DNA of 64,000 nucleotides from Halocafeteria seosinensis (Eukaryota > Sar > Bigyra > Bicosoecida), in NCBI GenBank assembly GCA_001687465.1, contig LVLI01000150.1, forward strand, positions 1 through 64,000, written 5' to 3'. The notes under the pieces are model-generated. The model saw only the letters and a list, made by a program, of their open reading frames with translations, made no database searches and had not been told where the DNA came from. How positions within the stretch are numbered: position 1 is the stretch's first letter; the number at the start of each line of letters is the position of its first letter. A program made the position numbers and the translations under genes. Below are positions 37,401-50,721 of this stretch, one piece after another.

Positions 37401-40400
37401 CCAGTATACGACTTGCCCACTTAGGTGTTTCATGGTCCACACAATCCACAACGGAGGACGTCGGGATTCCACATGTTGCATTTTTCAGTCTAGTGATTCC
37501 GTTTTTAAGATTGCATATATCGGTTCTGCACCCCGGTTGCAACGGAAGTCGTGGGTTAAACACAATGGAGTGGCGAGGTAATGAAGAAAACGCAATATCG
37601 TCATCCTCTTCATACGTAAATACATCAGCAAATGTTTTGAGGTAAACGACTTCTCCAATACACTGTTGGAATCTGGATAAACTTGATGAGGGCTCACTAA
37701 AGCCTGTTGTAAGAGGGTTAATCGCCACGACCTGTGCAGCACCTTCAGATCCCATTCCACAGGCTGCCTTCAACGCCACCCGCGCACCCAGATTATCTCC
37801 GATAAAGTGAGTTTGTTCAGGGCTAACGCCCATCTGGTGAAGCTTTTGGACCACAATCTTAGCAACTTCACCCGTCAAAGCAGCAGCGTCATAGTATAAT
37901 GGGTCCCTCGTTATTTCTCTCCAGTCTACGCTGATAAGATTTACTTTGTATCCGGACAAAAGATGATAGGGCTCAACGTAATGTTCCAGCAACTCCAACA
38001 TTTCGTCTTCAGTATCCCACAGTCCATGGATTCCCACATAGGTAGGAATGGTTGGATCTAGGATACCTTTAGATACGAGATTCAAGCGCGTATTCTGCTC
38101 GGCAAACTGCGTAGTACGTGGTATACGACGGAGACAAGATGCAACAGACTCCAAGGAGCTTCCTCCGGAATAGTCCAAACAACCACTAAAATTTCCGATA
38201 TGAGGGAGCTCCGCTTCTTCCATGTACCTCGATTCAGTGGCCATCAAACTTAGGTACGGAAGGAACATTAAGTCGGTCATAATCGAAGAGTGTGTTTCAG
38301 GTGCCCGCAGCTCGGGGTACACAAAAGTAAAAGCTCTAAGGCTATCGTGCAAGCTTTTCATGTGAGTTCCAAACCAAGCAAGGCTCTCATTTCCCAGGAA
38401 ATCCTCGCGATAACTGGGAAACACACTGGCAATCTCATTCCATTCGATAGGTGGTCCAGGAATCATTGTATCCAGCCGAATGGCAGACAAGGGTAGTTGG
38501 TTGCGGTTTGCACCATCTCTCCATGGTGATGCAACATAAAATCGTCGTCTCGCAACTCCACCTGGACGAAGGATTCCTGGGGGACCGAACGCTTCGTGCA
38601 TCAGTAAGACGAGCGAAATCTGCTCACCACTGTCCATGTCCTCCACACTTTCACCCAAATTGTTTCCATTGCTGTCCAACTGCAGCATGGGCAAAGGCTC
38701 GTCTTGAAGACCACGGTTCTCACAAACCAAAGAGCCTTTCACGTAGTCATTGCGCCGGTCTACTTGACTTGGTGCTTCGATGGAGCAATTCAGTTTCGCT
38801 CCACTCTTTATCGTCTCATTTTTGACCACTTGCAAGCCGTTTCTAAATAGGGCATCCTCGATAATATTTTCCTCTTTAAAGACATAAGAACCATCAGTAG
38901 TGTTGGCACTCGTGGCCCACACTTGTATGTCATATGTTCCTGGGGTTAGGCCGTTTAAGTCAAACCTGGCATAGAGTACAGTTTCAGACCCAATGTACAT
39001 TTTGTCAGCTGGAAGTTGGAAACTCCTTTCTCCGACACTGCTGCGGATGCACGTTCTAATCCGTTTAGCTGAGTAGAGGTTAAACCCTTCTCCGAACAGT
39101 TTTACTGTAAAGTCGCCCCCATTACCAGCTCTTGAATTCCCAATTGCTTTAATGCGAAGCTTAGATTCGCGAGCGAGAATACTGACTGGTCCGGAGTCCT
39201 TTGAAGATGCAATTTGAACCGGGGAAACACGAGCAAAATGACCAAAGAGACCCTTGTGATGCAACTGTCTTTCAACAGTCTCTGGAAAAGGCGTAAGCGG
39301 TATGACCTGGTCTGATGTATCTCCTCCTATCGTTGGAATTTCCCCTTCTGCAACGTTAGCCTGAGAAATTCCAAATTTTGAATAAGCGGCGGATGTGTGG
39401 TTGGTTTCCTGTACTTCTACAATTACTGGCCCTTTAGCAACAGACGAGTTCGCGGACACAACTTCGAACACAAGGTCTTGCGATGACGAGATACTCCCGA
39501 CCCAAGGTACACTGTTGAACGGTAACTCTCTGTGGCGAATTTCCACAAGATCGGAGGACTGTACCACGGTATTCTGTTCAGAGGCGAGCTTCAGAGCGCC
39601 AACCTCCTGTGCACGAACCTCTACACGATATGCTCCGGATTCAGCCTCCAAAGGCACAGAGGCTACGGTGGAAAGCCAACCTGCTCCCGAAGACACTCTC
39701 GTACATTCCCTTGATAGTGTTAAGTCTCTTGGTACGGGAAAACCCATCCTTGCCGCTGTACCAACGAGAGAAAACTCGTAACATAGTATCAGTGACTCCT
39801 GGGATTCCTCGGCATGAGTAATATTAAATTCCCATGAGACTTGTATCCTTCGCGTGCCAGAGTCCTCGCCCATGTCGATTTTGAAATGGGAAAGCACCTT
39901 TAAGTCGAATAGAGAGACATGGACTAAGGGAGGCTTCGTCAGTCGTACGGCATAAGGCGCAGAGTCTGCGCTCGGGACTGGTACAGACCGCGTAGACTTG
40001 CCCAAAGATGCTCGCGCAACTATGTTCCGTAGCCCCACAAGGAGCCGAGGTGCTGCAAGAGGATTTGTGAACACACGACGGGTAGTGTTTGAGCATCCGG
40101 CTGTACCTGCTTCCAAGCTGACCGTGAATGATCCCAAGAATAAGTCATCAACGGAGTAACTTTCATCCTCCGAGAGACGAGTCCTTATTTGAAAGCTCAG
40201 ACGTCCCGGTTGTAGAATACCACGACGATTAGTACCTAAAACAAATGCACTTTCGGGATTGCATAAATCGAAAGGGACTTGGGCGCCTACCGAAAGTGCC
40301 AGAACAAGCGACTGTGCTCGATTCCACTTCCGATTTTCATTGGGAGTTAAGCTCCAGGTGTTGACAACATTTGAACCTTCTTTAACCGCTGCTTCTTCCA

Positions 40401-43400
40401 AACTAACAGTTATACCCGGTGTTTCTTTTCCCAAAAAACTGAAGAACCCTTCAGAAAGTGGTATCCCAACCGAATATCCCTCTTTGCGTTCCGCACCTTG
40501 ATAAGTGACAGGTAGCTGGGACGGTTGAGACTTTATGGCAATGAAACCATCTCTTGACGCATCATTCACAAGCAGAATCATTTTGTAGATGCCGGTGTCC
40601 AAATCGAATGGAATAACGCCCCGTAGCTTAGCCGTATATCCGCTGCTTGCTGTGGCTGAACTTCCATCGTCGCCTACATCACTGGACAAAACATGAACAG
40701 CACTGCGCAGTCGAACAGCTCTGGCCTCGTGAATGCAATCTATTAGTACACCATTGCTCTCGTTTCGTTTAGACACTGGACACGCATAAAGAGCGTCTCG
40801 ATGCGCCAAGGGTTTTTCGGTCAGATCTTTGCCCGTTATCTGCCTGAAGACTTCATACTCTACCTCCAAGACATCACCAGCCTTCACAGAATTATCACTG
40901 TCGAAATTTGAAGAAGCATTAAACAGGAGTGTCGACCACTTAGAAGCATTGACTGATACTTGGAGTGACGTTGACGGACCGGTAGACTTTGTCGGCGCTT
41001 TATTTTCTAGCGGCAAGCGTGCAGGACTTGGATTGTCACCGTCTATGTCATCAGTACCTTCGTTCTCGGTTGCTCTCTCGTTCGTGGTCTGCAAGCGGGT
41101 TGGTAGCAGGAAGGGAGTGCTGCTGACACCACAGTCCGAGGTCAACGCTGTGTTACTCGACGTCCTGGCAGCAACCAGGTAGTACTTGTCACCGAGTTTT
41201 ACCGATTCCGGAACTCTAGCCAACATCGGAACCGTTACGTTGGAAGAGGCGCCTACATGAGGGACTTCAACTCGGGAAGTCTGCAATTCGGATGCCTTCG
41301 CTTTCCAACCGGTGGAACCAATAACATCATTACAACGACGTTTCGGAATCGCTTCTTTGTTGTATACCAAAAACAGATCAATTTCTATATTCTTCTGATC
41401 GAAGGGGTCAGTATTAAAATTAGCTAAGATCACCGCTATTTCAAGCATGCGGGAACCTGTCCATCCTCGTACAATTTCAGGAGGCAGCATCGTTACTGAT
41501 ATTTCCGAGGAAGAACGCATCGTTCCACTTGCTTTGTTTTCCAAATTGTTAGAGTATGTAGTCTCAAGGAAGTCCTGGTCACAATTTGTTTCCACTTCTA
41601 CCTCCACTACCCCTAGTTGGTTTTGCTTCTCTTCAGGAGGTAAAGAAACGTCTTTAACTATCTCGTAACTTTCCCCAGGCGCCAACCTATTCGGAGCTGC
41701 ACCTTGCACCAGACGCTGAGAGCTTTTCTCTGCCTTCCACCAAACAAAGACACAGTCTTTCCACGCAGACAGTCCTTTCATGGTGTCCATCAATTCGTCA
41801 CCTTCATTCTTCACTTTCCATTTCACCCGGAACGTCGTACCTCCAAGAGGAACCGTAACGACATTATGAACCGACAAGTCGAGGTTGCGGTACAGCAGAG
41901 GAAATGACTTGACTTGAACATTGTTTTCAGTATTCTCCTCCATCTCACTTAGAGGAACAGTCGGCTCGGCGTGGACTTCCACATGTAAACTGCTGGTTTC
42001 CCCATCGCCTATGAGTTCATCTGAGGATTTCACACTCAGGGAACATTGAGCGGTTACCTTTTCTTCGGGAGCGAGTTCGGGGGCTTCTTCGAAAAAGGAA
42101 CATGAAGGCGTCTGATAGTATGGAAGATACCTACCACGATTCGACACCTCGGCTATAGCAGTATATTGGTCAACACTGAAGGTCTTGTCACCCACATTTT
42201 GCAGAGTACAGTTGATTTCTGTGTAACGATCGATGAGGATGGTAGAGCCTGTAATCTCGAAATCAAGTACCTTGAGGTCCACCAATGTCTTCTGAACATC
42301 GAACGTCGTTGACAGTTGATTGTTAATGTTCCTTTCATCTTCAAACAAACGATGCTCGGGATCAACCTTTATAAACGCTTCTCCAGTACCTGTAGTACTA
42401 CCCACGGGAACACGTTTACTAACGCTCAAACGGGTAGACTCTTGCGATTCCAATGGTTGGGTGATTGCAGTATACGATGATCCCCGTCGGGCAACACCTG
42501 GAAACGACCATTCAATTTGAACATTCACATCCATACCTTCCTTTGCAGCGGCGCCATCATTTCTAACGGAAAAAGACAGGGTGACATCGTTTCCGTTTTC
42601 AACGGGTGTTTCCGAAATGATTGAAGGAGAAGCCGCTACGTAGTCTGGAGCGGGTGTCATAATGACCTCTATTTCTTCCCCGCGCATAAAATTATTGTCA
42701 GGGTTTTGGTCCAAAAGAGACCCAAATTCGTCCACGACTATTCCAATATGGTACACTCCTGAGGCCTCTCGAGGAATGACGACAGAGATACTTCCTGTGT
42801 ATTCTTCTTGTGGATTCAAGTGCTGCACAGGGATTTTAGTATCCACTAGTGTTGTTTCGCCGAGCCAGTCTGTGGTGCCAGAAGCAAAGAGATGCACACC
42901 ATCTATCCAGCGCTCCCGGACTACTTGGGTAGTGCTTGCAGCTCCCTTGTTTGCAACGGTATATGCCATCTGCAGGGTCTCTCCGGAAAAGATGGTCGAT
43001 GCGTGGGAAATGGAAGACACTCGGAGATCTGGTTTGGGTGGCTCGCTCAAAAAGAAGCTTGTATGCTCCTCATTGTTGTTTTCGTTTAATTCCGTAATAT
43101 GGTTTAACCTATCTGTTTTCACGTGGATATAAAATGACCCGGCCATATCTAAATCTGTTTGTACGCGGACTGTTCGTCGATATTCTCCTCCAGATTGCAG
43201 AAACGAAGGGGCAATAGGAGTGTCAACGACTTCTACATTACCGTCCGTAAGACTTTCGCTATTCGCGAGTAGTACTCTGTCTTTCCATCCTCTACTTCGA
43301 ACAACGTGCCCCGAGCCGCTATTGTACACTGCATAGCTCACATCGAAGCTCTGGCCAGCAGTAAGCTTCGACTTGAACGGAATGTTTATAGAGCTAACCT

Positions 43401-46400
43401 GAAGGTCCGGTATTTCCTTTGTTGAGAATCTCCACTTTTCAGACCAAACAACCCTATCATTATCAAACTCAAACTTCAGCTGCCAAACCATATCTGTGCC
43501 TGCTGGGAGAGTTTCTCGAAGATGCATACTCTCTGGAGTATATGAGTTGAAGAGGCCATCGGCGCGGGAAACACTTCCAACCGGCAAAGAGGGGCGGCTG
43601 CTCCCGGACCTCCATGCATACACTTTCACTTGAAGTGCGTCCGAAGCAGTTTCCCAGCGAAATGTAAGGTCTTTTGGAGAAATATTAATGCCATTGCGGG
43701 CCGGATGTACTGGTTCGACGTTTAAAACAACATGTATGCGTTGTTCTTTCGATTTGGTTGACCCGCAAACATTGGTTACAGTCCATGTCCTTACAATTGT
43801 GTCCCCGCACTTGGGATCTGCTATGCTGTCGAAGAACTCCATTGAAATCCCAGAGTTCTCAATCTGGGATAAACCTCTACACGGAGTAGTAACCGCTGTC
43901 GGCTTTCCCGTAATGCCCGGATCCACTTGTATGGGCATTGAACAAGGAACTTCCTCGCTGGAGGGTACTTGAAACTTAGGAGATTGAGTCTACAGTCACT
44001 TTTGAAACGGATTGACTTATGAATTGTGACGGAAGAACAAGGGTCGTCGGATCTCACTTGCTCACTCAACTGGTCCAACTCGTTGCATTGTGCTGATTCC
44101 CTGCTCCAAGTGGTAGATAGAGTTGGCGGTTTAGCATCTAGTTCGTTTATCTGCTGCATCGCTGTCTTTATATTTCCACATTCGTCTTCAACTTTCCATT
44201 CACGAGTAACAGTTGCATAAACTGTGGACTGCTCATTACTACATTCTGTCACTGTTCTTGAATCGGTGTACGTGACGGAACGAATTCCCTCGGGGCACGC
44301 GTTTGCGAATCCTGATGTGTCCGCTTCCGCGCTGCCGGTCTTCTCCGGAGAGATGTCACCACCACACTCGGCGTTAGCATCTTCGGGAAGTGTTATTTCA
44401 ATTGGAGAAGCAGTGACGTCTTCGTCCGTTAATCCATCAAAGTCATCGTCAATACCGTTTCGGTATTCTTCGTCAATATAACCATCACAGTCGTTGTCTA
44501 TTCCATCAGCAGGCTCCATTTCAGAAAATTTGCAATTTTCTCCCGGGTCCAGTATTGCAATGTATTCGATTTCCCACCCAGTATCGTCATAACTTCTCCA
44601 GCGGGTCGTGTCTTCAAAATAGATTTCTGCCTGTGTAGTTGATACCTCAGCTACAGCTCCTTCAGTTTGAAGTGCCTCTGAATCCCCATTTACAGCGATA
44701 ATAGCGCTAAAACCGTCCAGTCTCCTCCTATGTAACTTAAACCGAATTCCCGTTGCATAAGTAACGTTACTCACATCAATACGCCATGAGCATTTTATGT
44801 CGTTTTCATATGTTTCATCTTCTCTGGAACCATCAGTAAACACTCCCCTTGCTTTAGTGAGAACGGTAGGCATACGTGAACACTGACTGTGCTCGTTCAC
44901 TTCAAAGCACGAATGGCCAAGCTCCCATCCCGTCGCAACCCTGTTGCTTACACCAAAACTCTGGAAGTCAATATCTATGTAAGATCCCTGAACGTAGAGT
45001 GGATGCGATTCCTTGTTGGGGAAATGAATTTTGTTCTGATCCTTAGCCGTAAACGTCTTAGAGTAAGTTGCCGTAGAGACGTTCACGAAGTCCCCGTCGT
45101 TCAAGTCAAACGAATCAAACCAAATAGCACAGGCATCCAGAGACGTAGACGTTAATTCAATTTCCCAGTGACATGTCCTCGATGGCAAATACGCAGCACT
45201 TCCACTTCCATCACTAAAGCTACCAGAGGGGCTGTACGACGAAGGCGATAACGACATCGTTCCAGACCTGCAAGTAGGACGATGCTCTAAGGTCCAACCG
45301 GTATAGGGTTTGTTGGAGCGATGAAAATGAGACAGAGATACGTGAAAAGTCAGAATGATTCCTTTGATAGACGGAGATACCTCGTAGACTTGCTGCAAAG
45401 CAGTTTCCGTCCCTCCATATATTCGACCGAGGACGCTGCCATCAATAATACTAAGCTGAACATAGTCATCGGGAGCCACGTCAAAATGGCTGAACATAAT
45501 GCCAATGACGCTGTCCTCCGGTAAATCAACGTTATCGTTGAATATTAACGCCCGAGAGCAGTTCTGAGCGGAAGAATACGGCGCACTATGACCTGAGCCA
45601 TCGGAGATCGTCCCAGTGTGAGATGTCGTTTCCACCACCGACGTTGTGTTGGTCTCACACAGCCCCGGCAGCTGACGGTACTGCAGTGTGAAGCCTTCAT
45701 TAAAATAACCTTCTTCGTTTTCATTAACGGCGAATTTAATCCGACGAACATTTGCAATGATGCTATGGTCTTCGTCAGAGTTTTGGGCGCGAGTGAGGGT
45801 GAAAGTGTCGCTGAATATCTGTAGTTGTGCTCCAAACCCTAGTTCTAATGATTCAAGCCATACAATATAGCTGAAGGACTCGTCGAAAATCCACTCGCAG
45901 CTAATACCACCTTCGTAGTCTCTTATTCGAACCTCTCCACCCTTCTCCGCTATTGTCGTTTGGGGAGCACACTGAAGCCATTTGGATCGAAGCTTCCAAC
46001 CATCTCCAGCAACGGAAGAAGTAGCGTTGAAGTCGATATTCAGAGTTGAGCCTTGTAAAACGAACGACGACGCTGCGCTACCAGAAAGTCCAACCGAGCT
46101 CGAATCCGAATTATCAGTCCTCAGAAGAATAGTATCTTGATTTGCAACAGTGTCTATGTGCTCTACTGTAATCATGAATGCCTTTGCGTCGTGCGGAGCA
46201 GATACCTCCCAAGAGCAAGTCGTTCCAGGTAAATACTTATCGAGTGAGCCACTCCCGTCAGAAATAGTCACGGTTCGTGAGGAGGCAAAGAAGACTTCTT
46301 GGTAACGAGGGCAAGTAGTTTGAAATGAAAATTCCCATCCTATCCCTTCAGGAGAGAAATTGGAATACAACAATAACGCTGCTGGAGGTCTTGATACCGT

Positions 46401-48446
46401 CCATGGGTACCGCCGCGAAGGAAAGTGGCTATGATTGAAGACATGCCTTTCATGTTTAATCGGGTCGTAGACCTCAACTGTGCGCTTTGTCCATGCGAAT
46501 GACTCACTGAACCAGAATGCTAGATCACGATCATTTGCCAACGAGCCACCCAACTCTATAAGCAATGCACAATAGACATTAGACTCAAGGGAGGGTGAAT
46601 TAAGTGTTCCCCGCATATGCGTGCCGTCCATAATGGATGTGTTTTTACAAACATCTGGTAGCCGCAGGAAACTCAATCCAAACCCGTGGAACGATCCATG
46701 GTAGCCAGGATCCCAGAAGAACGCTTCTACTTTAATTATGCCATCCCGTAAAACCAGAGGGTTGTCGTCAGTAGGGGCATCAGCGTACTGGTAGTTAGTG
46801 TTGGATGGAACATGAGATATTGTCACATCCCCACTTGACCGAAGAAACCACAGCAGTATAGGCGCATGAGTAGTATTCGTTAGTGTCCAGCTGCAGCTGA
46901 AGTCTGTGGGAGCGTCTAAATCATTGATAACCCCCGGACCAATAGATCCTTCAAGCGTGTTAACTTGCGTATTTCCCAAACATGGAAGTGAGTGAACTCC
47001 TAGCTCCCAACCACTGTCTTGAAGACCGGAGGAGGCATTGAAAGTTACAAATAGCGTTGTTCCGAGTAAGTTCCACGCCTCGGAAGTATCCACAGTCTCT
47101 GAAAACCGATACGATTGTTGAGTAGAGTCATCTGTCCATATTTGGACGACGTCTTGTGGGGAGGCTGTTTTAAACTTGTTAAACGACACCGAAAAAGCTT
47201 TACCTCTAGAAGAAAGTCGGATTTCCCATGTGCAATGGCTTCTTGGAATGTAGTTGAGCTTTTCACTTCCATCACTGATAGTGAGGGTTCTATCCAGGTT
47301 CAGAACTTGCCTGGGCAAACAGAAAGAGGATAGAGCTGAGGAAGGCCTGTACGTTAACCGAAAGCCTATAGAAGTGGTCGTATGATCAAAGTCACTGGAA
47401 AATTGGAATTCAGCAGGAGTCGGTAATGTCCAGGGAGACTCTACGGGGAATGGATTGACGTTTCCAGTAAGGGCATGACTTTGTTGAGGAGTTGATACCT
47501 CTAGGTAGTCGCCATCTCCCAAAGAAAAGTATTCAAACCATAAGGTTATGTTTGGATGTCCAGGATAATCTACTTCCCAAGTCTTGAATTCTCCCCGATC
47601 ATAATGATGGTCCCTCTCACTTCCATCTGTAACACTAATTCCTGAAACTGATTCGATTTCCCAAAGAACAGCGTAGTTCAGCCAAAACCCGTCCTTCGTC
47701 CCTTCAACAGTAAAGCGCAAGTTAACCGGGGATTCTACCAAAAGTGGTGCCTCAGGAGGAATAGGATTAGTCGAGTCTGTTAGGTCAATGGAGGAAGATG
47801 GAGTTGATATTTGAATATCACTGCCGAAGTGTCCGAAATAGAAGAAGGAGAAAAACAACTTGATCGGTGGGTTACCTTGAAAGCTTAGTTCTCTTGTTTG
47901 TTCGACCCCTTGCTGGAAATTATCGAAAGCTCGACCCTGATACACTGAACCAATGTCCATGTTGCCCATAACGACACTGTTCAATGCTGTATAACTTAAT
48001 TTGAACCCCCCTTTGGTTACCGAGAAATCAGTTGTGAAACGGATCAGAAGGGGTGATTTCATAATCAGGGAAGCATTTTTAGGATGGGGATTCACTTCTC
48101 CAGAAAGCTGCTTTCGGTCATCCCAGCCGGTTATCTCCAAGAAATCGTACCCTTCCTCGACCTCAAAGTAGTTGAACCACAGCTCGACTCGCATAGTGGT
48201 GTTAAAGTTGAGAGCTCAAATCTCGTCAATCTCGTTAGAGTACGATTCTTCTTCTCCGCTTCCATCCGTAATTGATCCTTCGAGCGGTGAAGTCGTGGCA
48301 AGCTCCCCCACACCGGTGGAAGCAGCGGCGGTGGAAAGAACAGCCAATGAGATCATCGTCGCAACAGCAATGAAGGATGCATGCCGCCACAGATTGACCC
48401 TCTTTCCCTCCATTTTCAATCGTGGATGATGCGCTGTTGATACCAT
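31411..48446 (-). CDS. Giant type-I membrane protein with CUB, MopE/HYR, CARDB, lipase-like and adhesin repeats
   Basis: About 5,660 codons on the minus strand in essentially one exon. The start is ATG 48446 or, better, ATG 48413, which gives a clean signal peptide (hydrophobic core FIAVATMISLAVLSTAAAS). Next come about eleven CUB domains (48.3-44.6 kb; e.g. DGSGSLDKYLPGTTCSWEV), then a calcium-binding MopE-like motif (DGIDNDCDGYIDEE, NGIDDDFDGLTDED), HYR-like Cys modules, and at least five CARDB repeats (e.g. KPDLRVSSISHASTIFSGE). A pancreatic-lipase-like domain (about 37.5-38.4 kb) and an EGF-like Cys cluster (35.5-35.6 kb) follow. At least five bacterial-adhesin-like D-x-DGSE repeats lead to one membrane helix (MIGMSVAIVALVGAALVFFLL) and a short cytoplasmic tail. 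An in-frame TGA interrupts the first CUB domain (48216-48218). A frame change near 43990 is either a 69-base intron (44058-43990) or a lesion. A surface adhesion or recognition role is inferred. Confidence 0.8.
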
Positions 48447-49732
48447 GACCTGTACGGCTTTCTTTGTCTTTTTCTATAAAAAGCACGCGCACAATGTCTG
48501 CTGGTGTTCTTGTCGTTGGGTCTTCCGGACAAGATCCGCTTGCCTGTATTCAAAGCTTGTTTTACGTCGTTCAACGAACGATAAACGTTGCCGAGAAAAA
48601 GAAGAGAACAAAAAAGAACTTCTTCCAGTTTAGGCCTTGCCAAGCCACTGAACTTGGTAGCTACTATGAAGATCGAAGTTGGTTGTGATTAACGGCTAGA
48701 TAGTACCAAGTGGGTGACACGCCTGCCAGCCTGTCGCTAAGTCCAATTGCCCCCGCACACTTCAAGAAAACGACAAAATCGCAGATCAATAAAAGGAGAC
48801 ACGTGAATATTGCAGTAGTTGTTTTGAAGGGTATTCTGTGAGTGCCAATGCTAATTATTCATGAGATACTTGAAAAAACCCTCTCTGTGGATCTTTGTGC
48901 CAGTGTCCATCGCCGCGTACCGAGAACAGCTGCTCATAGGTAGAGGAGTCAGCTCATTTACAGTACCGGTAGGACGAGCTCATTTGATCACACATATAAA
49001 AAGTGCAAGAAGAATGTGTATCCTAAAGGCAAACGAATGAAACTATTCGTTTTGGTGGTACCCAAGCACGGATGAGGTCTCGATGCCGTACCCATACTCC
49101 AAGATGTAGGACTCCTCGCAGAAGTTCTCGCCCTGCTGTATGGGCACACACCCTACGCACAAAGGGCTTCGCTTTCGTTTTTACCCGAAAAGCCCTCTTG
49201 ATGTTGTGTAGACCATCTTCCGAAATTAGTGAGCGTCTTCATCAAGCACTTTGCCGACGTCCCCACAAGTGCATATGCAATGCGTAGCGGGGCTATGGGA
49301 ATAAGAACCATACAATTTGATGGCGTCGGAGTAGTGCAAAGTAATTAGAAGCTATGTACAATGGTTCTTACCTTTCGAAGAAAAGGACGTGTTCCGAGAC
49401 ATGTAAAGCGACTTTTTTTTTAGCAACTCAAGAGTTCTCTCGTGTTCCAAGTGTGCCCGAAACTTCTCACTCGCGTTGCCCTACTTCTGGTACGTGTATG
49501 CCGCTACTTGCTCCTATGCTGCTGGATGCAGTAATGTTGCTGAACCTGTTGCCCCGGTCAAGAGCTCCCGCTTATTGGAACACCAACGTTGCTACGCAAG
49601 TACCGCGGTCCCGCAGTGGGATGCGACCGAAGATACAACCACACAAACCCGAAAACTAGGAAGCAACCTATTTCGATATTCAGACACTGTACTTCCCGAA
49701 AAGTCTGTCAGAGAACACTCTCTTCCTTCATG
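48447..49732. other. Stretch upstream of the giant gene, no supported gene
   Basis: About 1.3 kb containing the giant gene's promoter. Short frames on both strands (e.g. 49354-49871 plus) lack splice logic and family likeness. Confidence 0.4.
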
Positions 49733-50711
49733 TTATGTTTTCATTGCTCCCCCATTACAGTGCTTGAGTAGTACTGTACTTGTACTGTACTTCGTTCTTG
49801 GCACTGAACAATTGGCACTATTGCATATGACGGCATACACCGTCATTTTTTTATTTCGTTGGACCGAGTAAAATAAACTCGGACCCATGTCAAACGAAGG
49901 CAGGAGAAGAAAAGGGTATTCCCAAGGAGTACGGATAAATTGCTCTTCGTCGATATTCATTCCGCTACCACTGCAAGCATGGTGCAAATGCGTCGCAGAA
50001 AAATTGAATTCCTTAGTCATCAATAATATCCACGCTAAGATGCGCTCGTAATTCTTGCCGTTTCCATCGGTGTTAAAGTTAGAAACGGAATTTTGTTGGC
50101 TCCATTGACTGACCAATAGTTTTATGCCATCTTCAATTGAGACGCTGCGGTTTCCTTTGGCGACTGCATTGGCGCAAACACTATCCCATCTTCTCTTGGT
50201 TCCATCTTGACGAGACCTTTCTGAACTAATTGGACTAAGCTATTATCTGGAGGAAGACAGAAGATACATTCACCTACCTTGTAGGCAATGTATAAGATTT
50301 TTGCCATGCCAAGGGAGAGGTATCATTGCTTAATGGGTAACTCCATCCTTTAAGTTGCACGAACCGGTCTCGCATATCCCCATATGCTCTTCTATACTGT
50401 TGACGCATGATTGCCTTGGACCACACAACAAAATCCTTACTACCCTCCTGCAGTATCAGGCCCGAAAGCATATTATGGATCAAGTATTCCAAAACTAGCG
50501 GACGACGAAGCATTGGTAAGTACCATTGAACTTCTTCATCCGCAAAAAATGTGTCACCGAGAAGTAAATACTTCCGCAATATGGATATTAAATGATCGAT
50601 CTCGAAGGAATGCAGAGAGACGAACTTGGTAAGTTCGCTATGATCCACATGAGATGTGCCCGACAGTAGCCATGGAAAGTGTTTATGCGTCAAACCAGAG
50701 TGAAACCTCAC
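49733..50711 (-). pseudogene. Remnants of an unidentified host gene abutting the inserted element
   Basis: Three protein-like minus-strand pieces lie in order. 50274-50711 contains LHSFEIDHLISILRKYLLLG and FFADEEVQWYLPMLRRP. 50122-50307 contains SLVQLVQKGLVKMEPREDG, and an intron with donor GTAGGT near 50280 could join it to the first. 49733-50116 contains RILAWILLMTKEFNFSATH. The joint between the second and third pieces needs a frame change near 50140-50150. The first piece has no ATG at its 5' end: its frame runs to a non-ATG codon at 50711 and meets a stop just inside the terminal repeat of the element at 50722. This suggests that the element's insertion removed or separated the 5' part. 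I could not find the missing 5' part beyond the right end of the element. No family was recognised. Confidence 0.4.
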
Positions 50712-50721
50712 CCTGCCTCAT

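Noticed and set aside
48216-48218. Reassigned genetic code (TGA as tryptophan)
   Set aside because: TGA ends other host genes cleanly (the Puf6-like gene and the giant gene itself), so a code change is not supported.
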